Positions 28,647-37,602 of a stretch of DNA of 44,940 nucleotides are shown in pieces. The notes beneath the pieces are model-generated. The model was not told the origin of the DNA. It searched no databases and saw only the letters and a program-made list of their open reading frames with translations. Source of the DNA: Psychrobacter immobilis (GTDB taxonomy: Bacteria > Pseudomonadota > Gammaproteobacteria > Pseudomonadales > Moraxellaceae); NCBI RefSeq assembly GCF_904846285.1, contig NZ_CAJHAD010000022.1:1-44940 (forward strand), given 5' to 3'. The number at the start of each line of letters is the position of its first letter. The first letter of the stretch is position 1. Made by a program: the position numbers and the translations under genes.

Positions 28647-29708
28647 ATGAGCCAAAATAAAATGACCTTTGCCACTACTTTACGCCTTAGCTTGTGTGGC
28701 GCTGCTATCAGCGCTGCGCTTGGATTAACCGCCTGCTCTAACGCTACTGACCCTGCAGTCAGTACTGATGACAGCGCGACTAACGATAAGCCTGCCAAAA
28801 CCTTGGCCATCACTCAGATTGTCGAACATCCTTCTTTAGACGAGATGCGCCGTGGCATTATTGATGAACTGGCGGACAACGGCTACGTAGAAGGGCAAAA
28901 CCTAACCGTTAATTTTCAAAGTGCGCAAGGTAATACCGCAACTGCAGGGCAAATTGCCAAACAGTTCGCCGGTGACAATCCAGATGCCATCGTCGCCATC
29001 TCAACACCTTCTGCGCAATCAATCGTTGCGTCGACCAAAACCGTGCCTGTGATTTATACCGCCATCTCAGACCCTGTGGCCGCGAAGCTGATTGACGAAA
29101 ATGATGTGCCTATCCAAACCAACGTGACTGGTTTGTCGAGCGAATTACCCATCGAGCCGCAGTTAGACAACATCCAAAAAATTGTGCCTAATGTAAAAAC
29201 CATTGGTTATGTTTACAGTCCAGGCGAAGCCAATTCTGTGGTGGTACTTAAACAACTGGAAAAAGCGGCACCAGCGCGCGGGCTTAAGATATTGGGCGTC
29301 ACCGCTAATCGTCCTACTGATGTTGCGATGGCGACTCGTAGTCTTGCAGGGAAGGTAGAGGTTATTTATACCTCACTGGACAATAACGTGGTCTCTGCTT
29401 TTGAAGCCATGGCAAGTGCGGCTAATGAGCTTGATATCCCAGTTATTGCCTCAGATGAATTTAGTGTCAGACGCGGTGCGACTGCTGCGCTTGGGGTTAA
29501 TGATTATGACTTTGGTCGTACAACGGGCAAAATGGTTTATCGGGTATTAAACGGTGAAGCAACCAAAGATATCACACCGCAAGTAATGAACACCTTAACG
29601 CTATACGTCAGCCCAAAACACGCCGCTGAACAAGGTACCAGCCTATCAGCAGATCTACTTAAAAACGCCATCAATGTCGATAAAGAAGCACAAAAGAACA
29701 GTAAATAG
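28647..29708 (+). CDS. ABC transporter substrate-binding lipoprotein (ABC_sub_bind family), copy 1
   Basis: A 353-residue predicted lipoprotein with lipobox LTAC near residue 30. The mature part belongs to the ABC_sub_bind type (TrpX/YtmQ-like), with TQIVEHPSLDEMRRGI at the start, NFQSAQGNTATAGQIAKQF, YTAISDPVAAKL, IGYVYSPGEANSV and VIASDEFSVRRGATAALGV. It is a close paralogue of the next gene. The substrate is unknown: relatives include tryptophan/tyrosine binders, but the pocket cannot be read by eye. The ribosome site before the ATG is weak. The cognate permease and ATPase are downstream. Confidence 0.87.
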   Translation: MSQNKMTFATTLRLSLCGAAISAALGLTACSNATDPAVSTDDSATNDKPAKTLAITQIVEHPSLDEMRRGIIDELADNGYVEGQNLTVNFQSAQGNTATAGQIAKQFAGDNPDAIVAISTPSAQSIVASTKTVPVIYTAISDPVAAKLIDENDVPIQTNVTGLSSELPIEPQLDNIQKIVPNVKTIGYVYSPGEANSVVVLKQLEKAAPARGLKILGVTANRPTDVAMATRSLAGKVEVIYTSLDNNVVSAFEAMASAANELDIPVIASDEFSVRRGATAALGVNDYDFGRTTGKMVYRVLNGEATKDITPQVMNTLTLYVSPKHAAEQGTSLSADLLKNAINVDKEAQKNSK

Positions 29709-29837
29709 TTGATACTAAATAGCAATGAATAAACTGACAGTCATTAACAATCAGCTAGGATAGCGGCTGACAGCGCTACCTTTTATTTATCTTTTATATA
29801 ATGTACGGACACATTATTATTTTCAGGAGTCAGACCC

Positions 29838-30866
29838 ATGTTGTATCAAAATCGTTTTGCCAAAGCTTTACTATGGGGCGGTGTTTGCACCGCTATCTTG
29901 ACCGGCTGTAATCAGCCAGCACAAGATGCCAACACCACTGACGGCGCTGCAACGAGTGGCGATGCCAAAGCTGCCATGAAAACGGTCGCTATTACCGCTA
30001 TCGTTGAACATCCAGCACTCGATGACGTGCGTAAAGGCGTTATCGATGAATTAAATGACGCCGGCTTTAAAGAAGGCGAGAATTTAACCATAAATTTCCA
30101 AAGCGCCCAAGGTAATACTGCGACTGCCGGTCAGATTGCCAAGCAATTCGTCGCTGATGCACCAGACGTCATCGTTGCCATTGCAACGCCATCAGCTCAG
30201 TCTGTGGCTGCCTCTACCAGCACCATTCCTATGGTGTTCTCAGCAGTGACAGACCCTGTAGCGGCCAAACTGGTCTCTAAGCTTGATGGTTCTGGCACCA
30301 ACGTCACGGGCGCCTCTGATGCCCTGCCTTATGCGCCGCAAATCGATTTGATGCGTCAAATTATCCCAAGCTTAAAGAACGTCGGTTATGTTTATAGCCC
30401 AGGCGAGGTTAACTCAACCATCGTTTTAAAAGCGCTGAAAGATAATCTAACCCCGCTTGGTATCAAGGTACATGAAGCGCCGGCTCAACGTAGTAACGAT
30501 ATCGCGATGGCTGCTCGTAGTCTTGAAGGTAAGGTCGATATGATTTATACCTCAACCGATAATAACGTTGTCTCAGCTTATGAGTCGCTGTACCAAATCG
30601 CTAAAGAAAGCAAGATTCCATTGATTGCCTCTGATACCAGCTCTGTTGAGCGCGGTGCCGTTGCAGCATTAGGGGTAAACTATTACGATTTAGGCCGCGA
30701 AACAGGTAAACTTGTCACGCGTATCTTAAACGGCGAAAAAGCGGGTGCTATTCCTGTATATACGCCGCAATCACTTGATTTATATGTCAGTCCAAAAAAT
30801 GCGAAAGCTGAAGGCATTACTTTGCCACAAGCGGTTATCGATAAAGCAAAAGTAGTGGTAGAATAA
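29838..30866 (+). CDS. ABC transporter substrate-binding lipoprotein (ABC_sub_bind family), copy 2
   Basis: A 342-residue paralogue of the preceding protein; lipobox LTGC near residue 24. Shared segments include TAIVEHPALDDVRKGV, NFQSAQGNTATAGQIAKQF (identical in copy 1), VTDPVAAKL and VGYVYSPGEVNST. CAGGAG lies upstream of the ATG. A hairpin terminator follows at 30954, so the permease and ATPase genes may use a separate promoter. Two binding proteins for one permease would widen or tune substrate range, which is an inference. Confidence 0.88.
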   Translation: MLYQNRFAKALLWGGVCTAILTGCNQPAQDANTTDGAATSGDAKAAMKTVAITAIVEHPALDDVRKGVIDELNDAGFKEGENLTINFQSAQGNTATAGQIAKQFVADAPDVIVAIATPSAQSVAASTSTIPMVFSAVTDPVAAKLVSKLDGSGTNVTGASDALPYAPQIDLMRQIIPSLKNVGYVYSPGEVNSTIVLKALKDNLTPLGIKVHEAPAQRSNDIAMAARSLEGKVDMIYTSTDNNVVSAYESLYQIAKESKIPLIASDTSSVERGAVAALGVNYYDLGRETGKLVTRILNGEKAGAIPVYTPQSLDLYVSPKNAKAEGITLPQAVIDKAKVVVE

Positions 30867-30953
30867 CTGCCGCTTCTGCTATCTAATCCCTAGACGGTAG
30901 TTTTTATCAATTATCGTTTAGGTTAATTTGATGTAGCTATGTATTTAGCGCAG

Positions 30954-30993
30954 ACAAACCCAGCTATCAGTCAGTAGGCTGGGCTTGTTTTTT
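30954..30993 (+). terminator. Terminator after the second binding-protein gene
   Basis: An imperfect stem (ACAAACCCAGC / GCTGGGCTTGT) is followed by a T run. The remaining 246 bases to the permease gene show no gene. Confidence 0.75.
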
Positions 30994-31239
30994 AAAGGTT
31001 TTAAATGAGCAAAACTTACAGTTATCCATAGTAGCGATAAGTTTTGCTTTACCCTAGCTGCAGATAATCCAATCTGTTAAATTCACCGCTTCGTCGTTTG
31101 GTTAAAATGGCTACTAGATAACGTGATATGCCTACATTGCGACCTTGGTATATTGGTAACAGTGAATGCCGCCCGTCTCTTTCACTCACTTATCTTGCTA
31201 TGATTGATTAAACGCTTAGTTATGACTTACTGATCTCTT

Positions 31240-32139
31240 ATGTCTTTAATTGCTTTTTTTGGTGCGCTTGAAAGTGGTCTAATTTATGGCCTAGTGGCGC
31301 TCGGCGTCCTAATCTCATTTCGTACCCTCGACTTTCCAGATTTGACCGCTGACGGTAGCTTTCCGTTGGGTGGCGCTGTCGCTGGTATTTCTATCATTGC
31401 TGGTATTAATCCTTGGCTTGCTTGCGCCTTTGGTATGCTAGCAGGGTCAGTCGCCGGTATTGTCACCGCATGGCTACACGTCAAACTGGGCATTTTGCAA
31501 TTACTTGCCAGTATTCTTGTGATGGTGGCCTTATATTCTGTCAATCTGCGGATTATGGGTGCGCCAAACTTGCCGCTATTGGGTGAAACGACAGTGTTTA
31601 GTACCTTGGTCAATGATGGCAATGGTTACTGGATGCGCTGCCTAATTATTGGTGTCGTCGTGCTATTGGCCATGTTATTTTTAAACTGGTTTTATAGTAC
31701 TGAGACGGGTTTATCGATGCGGGCAACTGGTTCTAACCTACGTATGGCACAAGCGCAAGGTATCAACACCTCATGGATGACCATCATTGGTATGGCGATT
31801 TCTAACGGCTTGATTGCGTTAGCGGGTGCATTATTTGTGCAGACGCAAGGTGGCGCTGATATTTCGATCGGTATCGGTACGATTGTCATTGGTTTGGCAG
31901 CGGTCATCATCGGTGAAACTATCATTCCGGCCAAACGTATTTGGCTGATTACCTTTGCGGTGGTCGTCGGTGCGGTGTTGTACAAGCTATTTATTCAGGT
32001 TGCTTTGTCGAGCGACACGCTGCGTAGTATTGGTTTTGGTCCACAAGATTTAAACTTGATTACAGCGCTGCTCGTGGTATTGGCCTTGGTATTGCCCAAA
32101 GCTAAAAATAAATTCTTAAGTCGTAAAGTTCGGGCTTAA
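31240..32139 (+). CDS. ABC transporter permease, branched-chain/LivH-like
   Basis: A 299-residue inner-membrane permease with about 8 hydrophobic segments. The family pattern is clear: GLIYGLVALGVLISFRTLDFPDLTADGSF, split as GLIYGLVALGV and FPDLTADGSF, then STETGLSMRATGSNLRMAQAQGI, and GAALFVQTQGGADISIGIGTIV-like segments. This is the permease normally paired with ABC_sub_bind lipoproteins (TrpY-like). It lies 31 bases upstream of the ATPase gene on the same strand. The ribosome site is weak. Confidence 0.88.
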   Translation: MSLIAFFGALESGLIYGLVALGVLISFRTLDFPDLTADGSFPLGGAVAGISIIAGINPWLACAFGMLAGSVAGIVTAWLHVKLGILQLLASILVMVALYSVNLRIMGAPNLPLLGETTVFSTLVNDGNGYWMRCLIIGVVVLLAMLFLNWFYSTETGLSMRATGSNLRMAQAQGINTSWMTIIGMAISNGLIALAGALFVQTQGGADISIGIGTIVIGLAAVIIGETIIPAKRIWLITFAVVVGAVLYKLFIQVALSSDTLRSIGFGPQDLNLITALLVVLALVLPKAKNKFLSRKVRA

Positions 32140-32170
32140 TTTCAATGTGCAACCATAAGGAATCATAATT

Positions 32171-32965
32171 ATGATGCAAGCTACAGATTTGCGATTGACC
32201 TTTAATCCTGGAACGCCCATTGAAAACCCTGCCCTTCGTGGTATCAATCTAAATATCGCTGATGGTGAATTTGTCACTGTTATCGGTACCAATGGCGCGG
32301 GTAAATCGACCTTTTTAAATGCGGTCAGCGGCACCACACGCGTCGATAGCGGTTCAATCTTGCTAAACGGTATCGATGTCACTAAAAAAACCGCGCACCA
32401 ACGCGCTCATTGGGTCGCTCGTGTATTCCAAGACCCAATGGCGGGAACTTGTGAAGCATTAACCATCGAAGAAAATATGGCGCTTGCCTATAAGCGCGGC
32501 GGCAAACGTGGTTTAAAATTTGCCCTAAATCAGAATAATCGTGACTTATTTCGCGAGAAACTGTCGGTTTTAAAATTGGGTCTAGAAAACCGTTTAACCG
32601 ACCGTATGGGATTATTATCGGGTGGTCAGCGTCAAGCAGTTAGTCTGCTGATGGCATCATTGCAGCCGTCTAAGATTCTACTGCTTGATGAGCATACGGC
32701 TGCCCTTGATCCTAAAACGGCGGCGTTTGTTTTAGAGTTAACCGATAAAATCGTAACAGAAAATCAGCTTACAACGATGATGGTCACGCATTCGATGCAG
32801 CAAGCGTTAGCCCATGGCACGCGTACTGTGATGCTTCATCAAGGGCAAGTGGTATTAGACGTATCTGGCGATATTCGTAAAGGCATGAATGTGCATGATT
32901 TACTTGATATGTTTGAGCAAACCCGCGGTGAAAAAGTCGAAGATGATAGTTTGATATTAAGCTAA
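32171..32965 (+). CDS. ABC transporter ATP-binding protein
   Basis: A 264-residue ATPase that energises the adjacent permease. Walker A is GTNGAGKST, the signature is LLSGGQRQAV, Walker B runs into LLLDEHTAALDP, and the switch His lies in MVTHSMQQAL. DEHTAALDP rather than DEPT is usual in this transporter subfamily. AAGGAA sits 8 bases before the ATG; a second ATG follows directly. A terminator at 33001 ends the unit. Confidence 0.92.
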   Translation: MMQATDLRLTFNPGTPIENPALRGINLNIADGEFVTVIGTNGAGKSTFLNAVSGTTRVDSGSILLNGIDVTKKTAHQRAHWVARVFQDPMAGTCEALTIEENMALAYKRGGKRGLKFALNQNNRDLFREKLSVLKLGLENRLTDRMGLLSGGQRQAVSLLMASLQPSKILLLDEHTAALDPKTAAFVLELTDKIVTENQLTTMMVTHSMQQALAHGTRTVMLHQGQVVLDVSGDIRKGMNVHDLLDMFEQTRGEKVEDDSLILS

Positions 32966-33000
32966 ATCATTTAGCAAAATACTTTGAATTTTAAAAGATA

Positions 33001-33030
33001 AAACGCCTCTTTAATAGCAGGCGTTTTTTT
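33001..33030 (+). terminator. Rho-independent terminator of the ABC transporter operon
   Basis: The stem AAACGCCT / AGGCGTTT has a 10-base loop and is followed by seven T. It also lies between convergent transcripts. Confidence 0.82.
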
Positions 33031-33055
33031 ATGATTATGGTAATAATTCCACACT

Positions 33056-33709
33056 CTAGACTTCAAGCAACATCAATTTTTGCACCAGTTCACTGACATG
33101 CTGCGATTGCATTTTTTTCATCACTTGTGAACGATGCACTTCGATCGTTCGTACGGACACATCTAAATGATCGGCGATATTTTTATTCAGATTTCCTTCT
33201 AATAACTCATTAGCGACCTGTTTTTCTTTATCGGTCAGCTGCGCATAAAGTTTTTTGATACTATAAAGCTGAGCACGTTTGAGTGTTAATGCTTGAGCGC
33301 GCGCAATCGCTTCTTGTAGACGGTAACTATTAATCGGTTTTTCGAGATAATCAGCCGCGCCTTGTTTGAGCATATTGACGGCATCAGCAATCTCACCCTT
33401 GCCGGTCAATGCAATAAGTGCTATCGGACTGTCATGTTGATTGAGATGTGCTTGCAGTGCCTGACCGCTCATTTCTGGCATCATCAAATCACTAACCACT
33501 ACTGCTGGGTGATAGATATCGACTTGCTGCAAAAACATCAGCGCACTCGGCCATACTTGGGTTTGTAGCCCTAAACTGCCAATCAAAAAATCACACGATA
33601 TACGCACGCTTTCTTCATCGTCGATGATATGAATCAGCAGAGGTTCACTACTGTTATCAACTGGCGTTTGCCATTCTGAGTGTTTATCTGAATTATGCTG
33701 AGCATTCAT
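33056..33709 (-). CDS. FixJ/TtrR-like response regulator (LuxR-type HTH)
   Basis: A 217-residue two-component regulator. The receiver domain has acidic pocket Asp30-Asp31, phospho-acceptor Asp74 (VVVSDLMMPEMSG), Thr102 and Lys124 (EKP). The C-terminal LuxR-type helix-turn-helix contains LTDKEKQVANELLEGNLNK and VSVRTIEVHRSQVMKKM. It is encoded 105 bases downstream of the sensor kinase gene, so the two form a pair. The FixJ/TtrR subgroup regulates redox-respiratory genes. The divergent cytochrome operon is the obvious target, though this is inferred. Confidence 0.9.
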   Translation of the reverse strand: MNAQHNSDKHSEWQTPVDNSSEPLLIHIIDDEESVRISCDFLIGSLGLQTQVWPSALMFLQQVDIYHPAVVVSDLMMPEMSGQALQAHLNQHDSPIALIALTGKGEIADAVNMLKQGAADYLEKPINSYRLQEAIARAQALTLKRAQLYSIKKLYAQLTDKEKQVANELLEGNLNKNIADHLDVSVRTIEVHRSQVMKKMQSQHVSELVQKLMLLEV

Positions 33710-33814
33710 ACTTAACCTTATGATTAAATTAATTTGTAAATTTTATAAACACTTGGTTTCTCATAACTCTCTCTTGCTCACTTTCGCTTTTGCTTACTGT
33801 CTCTTTTAATCGCT

Positions 33815-35983
33815 TTATTTCTCCGCATTATCAGCCAAATGTAACGGCAGATAAAAAGACACTTGCGCGCCTACCCTATTTACTAATGGATAAATGTTAT
33901 CAGTTTTCATCAAGCGCACTTGACCATTTAATGACCGCTTAAAAAGTTGCTGATAACCGTCTAACGCTTGTATGGTGTTTAGCTCCTGCTGCACTTCGAT
34001 ATTGCTAAGCTGCATCATACCGCCAAGTGACTCACAAAGCCGCTGGCATATCATCAAACCCAAGCCTAAACCATTTTCTTTGGTTGATTTGGTGGCGTAA
34101 TGATTAGTTAGACGCTGCTGTGATTGTCTCTCAACTAGCTGCTTATTACCAACTAACTGTTTATGATCAAGCAACTGCATATCATTAAAACCGCCTGCAT
34201 CATCGGTTATATGCAATACCACATACGACTTGCCATTATAATCCTCTACCTGACAACGTAACATTATTTGCGTCGCCCCTTGCTGCTCGGCATTTACCAT
34301 GCTGTTAATCAATAACTGGTCAAGAACTAGGCTTGGTAAATGCAACGATCGATAGTCACTCGCTAGCCAAAAACCAATACCTGAAGCCTTTTCACCGAGT
34401 AGCAACACACACTGCTCATAAGTCGTTACGATATCTACCCTCACTTCATCCGGCTGAGAGCGCCCTGCCCAGCGCCGAATATTACTGATGACAGCCGCGA
34501 CCCGTTCGGTTTCGTTGACAATTTGCTGCAATGCACTTTCTGTCGCTTGTTTGTCTGTTGCTTGTTTATCAGTCAGGGACTTTGCTAGCGCAGTCAAATT
34601 ATTTACAGCGTCTGTATTCGACCCTATATCATCTTGACTGCTTTGATTGCTTTGACTGCGAATAAGTAAGCCTTGAGCATAGTTTTGAATGGTCGCCAGC
34701 GGCTGATTGATTTCATGGGCAATTGAACCACTCATCTCACCGATAACAGCGAAGCGTTCTGATTGACGTAGCTGCCGGTCATAATCGCGAATCAGTTGAT
34801 TTTGCAGAGTGATTTTTTGCCGTCGTCGCCATGCCAGCCAGCTCATCCACGCATAATTCACCGTTGATATCAGTATAATTAAAACAATAACGGCCATCCA
34901 CAATCGATGCGCCTTGACCCAGTCGACCATATGCGCGCCAAGCTGCTTTTGGGCCGGATGACGATTCATATCATAAAGGATACGTTCAGCATCGCTACTC
35001 GATTCAGGTGGTAGCCAGCGCTGTCCTATTCCTAACAATGCTTGCTCTGATTGACTCGTACCAAATAAATTTTGATTAATTTGCTGAATTAAGGCAGCAG
35101 GTGCCTGCTCGGTCGCCGCCAATGTCCAATTTGGATATATCGGCGTGGAAGATTGGCAGCTAGAAGCGGTCGCCACAGGGTGAATAAGACGGTATTGTTT
35201 CTCACTAATCTTCCCTTGCCGTGCCATCTCTTCCATCAAGCAAAGCGGCGCTATTGCCGCATCGACGCTGCCACTCGCCAATGCATGTAAGGTGCGCTCA
35301 ATAGGATAGCCGACGAACTGGGTCTGATAACGGTTGGACGGTACGCCGTTTTGTTGTAATAAATGCCCGACCAGTAGATAACCGCCAAAAGCCTCGGCAT
35401 CGACGGCAGCGATTTTGCGCTGCTGCAAATCTTGCAACTGATAAATACCGCTGTCCGCCTTTACCCAAAGCGCACTAGCGACTTCTTCCATGGCGCTGGG
35501 TTCTTTTAATGGACTATCCTGACTGAGCTTATTAAATTCATTGGCTAAGTTAACCGTTGCGGAAAGCTGCTTATCAGTGGCGTTGGTTTTAAAGCGTTTT
35601 TTATTACTCTCTTTATCATTTTTATTGGTAAGCGTCTCAGTCTCAGCTTGCAAGGTCGCAAGCCAGCGCCAATGAGTGGTATTCATTTTAATCAGTTGTA
35701 CTTGCGGGCCAAGCACTAGAGCAAACTGCTGCGCTTCGATTTCCTGCTGCCAATTTTCTAACGCCAGCGGCACCAAGACCACTGTGTCCTCTTGCAGTTG
35801 CTCATTAAGCTGATTAAGCCACGGTTGCCAACGCTCTTGCGCCACCGTTTCACCTTGCGGTGCCAGCACGCCCAAATAGTAGGTTTGTGCATTGGCGCTG
35901 CCTAGCATTAACCAAGCCAAGGACGCTACAACGATAATAAAATAAGCATTCAAGGTAGCCCAGACTTTAGACTTTTTATCCAT
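33815..35983 (-). CDS. TtrS-like membrane sensor histidine kinase with a phosphonate-binding-type periplasmic domain
   Basis: A 722-residue sensor. A signal peptide or first helix (residues about 11-32, ending SANAQ) is followed by a periplasmic PhnD-like solute-binding domain (TYYLGVLAPQGETVAQERW... to about 340). That domain is interrupted by a Lys/Asn/Thr-rich stretch (about 112-165). One transmembrane helix lies at about 361-385. The kinase part has H-box SIAHEINQPLATIQNYA with the phospho-accepting His423, an N-box with LLINSMVNAEQQGA, DDAGGF, and GLGLGLMICQRLCESLGG. This layout is that of TtrS, the tetrathionate sensor. It is divergent from the cytochrome genes. Confidence 0.85.
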   Translation of the reverse strand: MDKKSKVWATLNAYFIIVVASLAWLMLGSANAQTYYLGVLAPQGETVAQERWQPWLNQLNEQLQEDTVVLVPLALENWQQEIEAQQFALVLGPQVQLIKMNTTHWRWLATLQAETETLTNKNDKESNKKRFKTNATDKQLSATVNLANEFNKLSQDSPLKEPSAMEEVASALWVKADSGIYQLQDLQQRKIAAVDAEAFGGYLLVGHLLQQNGVPSNRYQTQFVGYPIERTLHALASGSVDAAIAPLCLMEEMARQGKISEKQYRLIHPVATASSCQSSTPIYPNWTLAATEQAPAALIQQINQNLFGTSQSEQALLGIGQRWLPPESSSDAERILYDMNRHPAQKQLGAHMVDWVKAHRLWMAVIVLIILISTVNYAWMSWLAWRRRQKITLQNQLIRDYDRQLRQSERFAVIGEMSGSIAHEINQPLATIQNYAQGLLIRSQSNQSSQDDIGSNTDAVNNLTALAKSLTDKQATDKQATESALQQIVNETERVAAVISNIRRWAGRSQPDEVRVDIVTTYEQCVLLLGEKASGIGFWLASDYRSLHLPSLVLDQLLINSMVNAEQQGATQIMLRCQVEDYNGKSYVVLHITDDAGGFNDMQLLDHKQLVGNKQLVERQSQQRLTNHYATKSTKENGLGLGLMICQRLCESLGGMMQLSNIEVQQELNTIQALDGYQQLFKRSLNGQVRLMKTDNIYPLVNRVGAQVSFYLPLHLADNAEK

Positions 35984-36225
35984 AAACCTAGCCTTAGATT
36001 TGAGCTATCAAACATTAATTATAAATGAAAACCTTAATTATAATGTGGTTTTCCACAATATCGCAATGTTACCCGCCACTTTATACTAGATGACAATCGT
36101 GTAACTTTTAATTCGCTAAGCTTAAATCCCAAATATTTAATTTCAATATGAATATCTCATAGTCCTCATAAAATAGTGATGATAAATGAGAAGCTTAGTA
36201 AAAATATCTTATGGAGGGCAGGCTT
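35984..36225. promoter_or_regulatory. Divergent control region between the sensor kinase and the cytochrome operon
   Basis: 242 AT-rich bases with no gene. It is expected to contain the promoters of both transcripts and the binding site of the regulator. GGAGG at 36213 is the ribosome site for the cytochrome gene. I do not see a strong dyad. Confidence 0.5.
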
Positions 36226-37602
36226 ATGAAAAAGTGGCCATTAATCATTATTATGGCAGCCATTGTCGGGCTGATTTTAGCGTTTGTCATTGGGCAAATA
36301 CTGCCTAATATGCGCACGACTAGCAGTGACATTGAAGTTAATATTACTGACCCTGCTCTTATTAAACAAGGGGAATACGTCGCGCGTACCGCTGACTGTG
36401 TCGCCTGCCATACGACGCTTGACGGTGAAACTTATGCCGGCGGCCTGCCTATGCTGACGCCACTGGGTGCCATTTATTCAACCAATATTACCCCTGATAA
36501 AGAAACCGGTATTGGTCAGTATACATTTACTGACTTTAAAAATGCCGTCAAGCATGGCGTGCGTCGTGATAATAAAGCCCTTTACCCTGCGATGCCCTAC
36601 CCGTCTTATCAGCTCATGCCAGATGAAGATTTGGCCGCGATGTACGCTTTTCTTATGTCTGATGTCAAACCTGTCAAGCAAGCCAACTTAAAAAGTGAGT
36701 TACCACCGGTGGCAAATTGGCGCTGGCCTCTAGCTTACTGGCAAGCAATATTTGATCCAAAACGTGACTTTGTCGCTGAAAGTGATGATGCAATATTGAC
36801 CCGTGGACAGTATTTAATTGAAGGTCCTGGCCACTGTGGCTCTTGTCATACTGGGCGCGGTATCGGTTTCCAAGAAATCGCCTTAAACAATGCCGACTCA
36901 GAAGAATACTTGAGCGGTGCGGTCATTGATGGCTGGCGCGCCAAAAGTATTCGCGGCGAGCATCGCGGTTTGGCTACGTGGACCGTCGCAGAATTAAATA
37001 ATTTCTTTAAAACCGGTCGTACTGATACCACAGCTGCCTTTGGCGCCATGGCCGAAGTGGTCGAGCACAGCACGCAATATATGACAGACTATGATATGAA
37101 CGCCATGTCATCTTATCTAAAAACACTGTCTCCTGCGCCAAATAAAGAAACAACCTTGCCAGCGAAAAAAGATATTACCACGCAAAAACTGCTTGATGGC
37201 AACTACGATTCGCGCGGCTCAATTCTGTACGCCGAGTATTGCCAAGTTTGTCACCGTGCCGATGGTAAAGGTGTGGCGCGTATTTTCCCTGCCCTTGATG
37301 GCAATAGTGCGGTATATGCTAAAAATGCTGATTCGGTACTACAAATTACCTTGAGCGGTGGCCGGATGCCCGAAACTCCGCACGACCGCATGGCCTTTAC
37401 CATGCCTGAATTTATCAACCTGAGTGATGCGGATGTGGCAGAAGTGGTCAACTATGTACGTAATAGCTGGACCAACCAAGCGCCTGAAATTGGTGTTGAT
37501 GATGTGGTAAAAATGCGCGCTTTCCTCGCCAAAAAACCAAAAACCAGTACCGATATTGCCCCAGACTTAAGTATTGATACGCAAACAAAAGGAGCAAAAT
37601 AA
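36226..37602 (+). CDS. Membrane-anchored tri-heme cytochrome c
   Basis: A 458-residue cytochrome with an uncleaved N-terminal helix and three c-type heme sites: CVACH (Cys58), CGSCH (Cys204) and CQVCH (Cys339). The stretch LGAIYSTNITPDKETGIG and LYPAMPYPSY mark the cytochrome c subunit family of alcohol and gluconate dehydrogenases. Here no such dehydrogenase is adjacent; its stop codon overlaps the start of the TsdA-type gene by one base. It likely passes electrons between TsdA and the respiratory chain. The start at 36226 follows GGAGG by 8 bases; an in-frame ATG 15 bases earlier overlaps that ribosome site. Confidence 0.87.
   Translation: MKKWPLIIIMAAIVGLILAFVIGQILPNMRTTSSDIEVNITDPALIKQGEYVARTADCVACHTTLDGETYAGGLPMLTPLGAIYSTNITPDKETGIGQYTFTDFKNAVKHGVRRDNKALYPAMPYPSYQLMPDEDLAAMYAFLMSDVKPVKQANLKSELPPVANWRWPLAYWQAIFDPKRDFVAESDDAILTRGQYLIEGPGHCGSCHTGRGIGFQEIALNNADSEEYLSGAVIDGWRAKSIRGEHRGLATWTVAELNNFFKTGRTDTTAAFGAMAEVVEHSTQYMTDYDMNAMSSYLKTLSPAPNKETTLPAKKDITTQKLLDGNYDSRGSILYAEYCQVCHRADGKGVARIFPALDGNSAVYAKNADSVLQITLSGGRMPETPHDRMAFTMPEFINLSDADVAEVVNYVRNSWTNQAPEIGVDDVVKMRAFLAKKPKTSTDIAPDLSIDTQTKGAK

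Noticed and set aside
36211..36225. Upstream ATG as start of the tri-heme cytochrome
   Set aside because: It overlaps the GGAGG ribosome site that serves the ATG at 36226.
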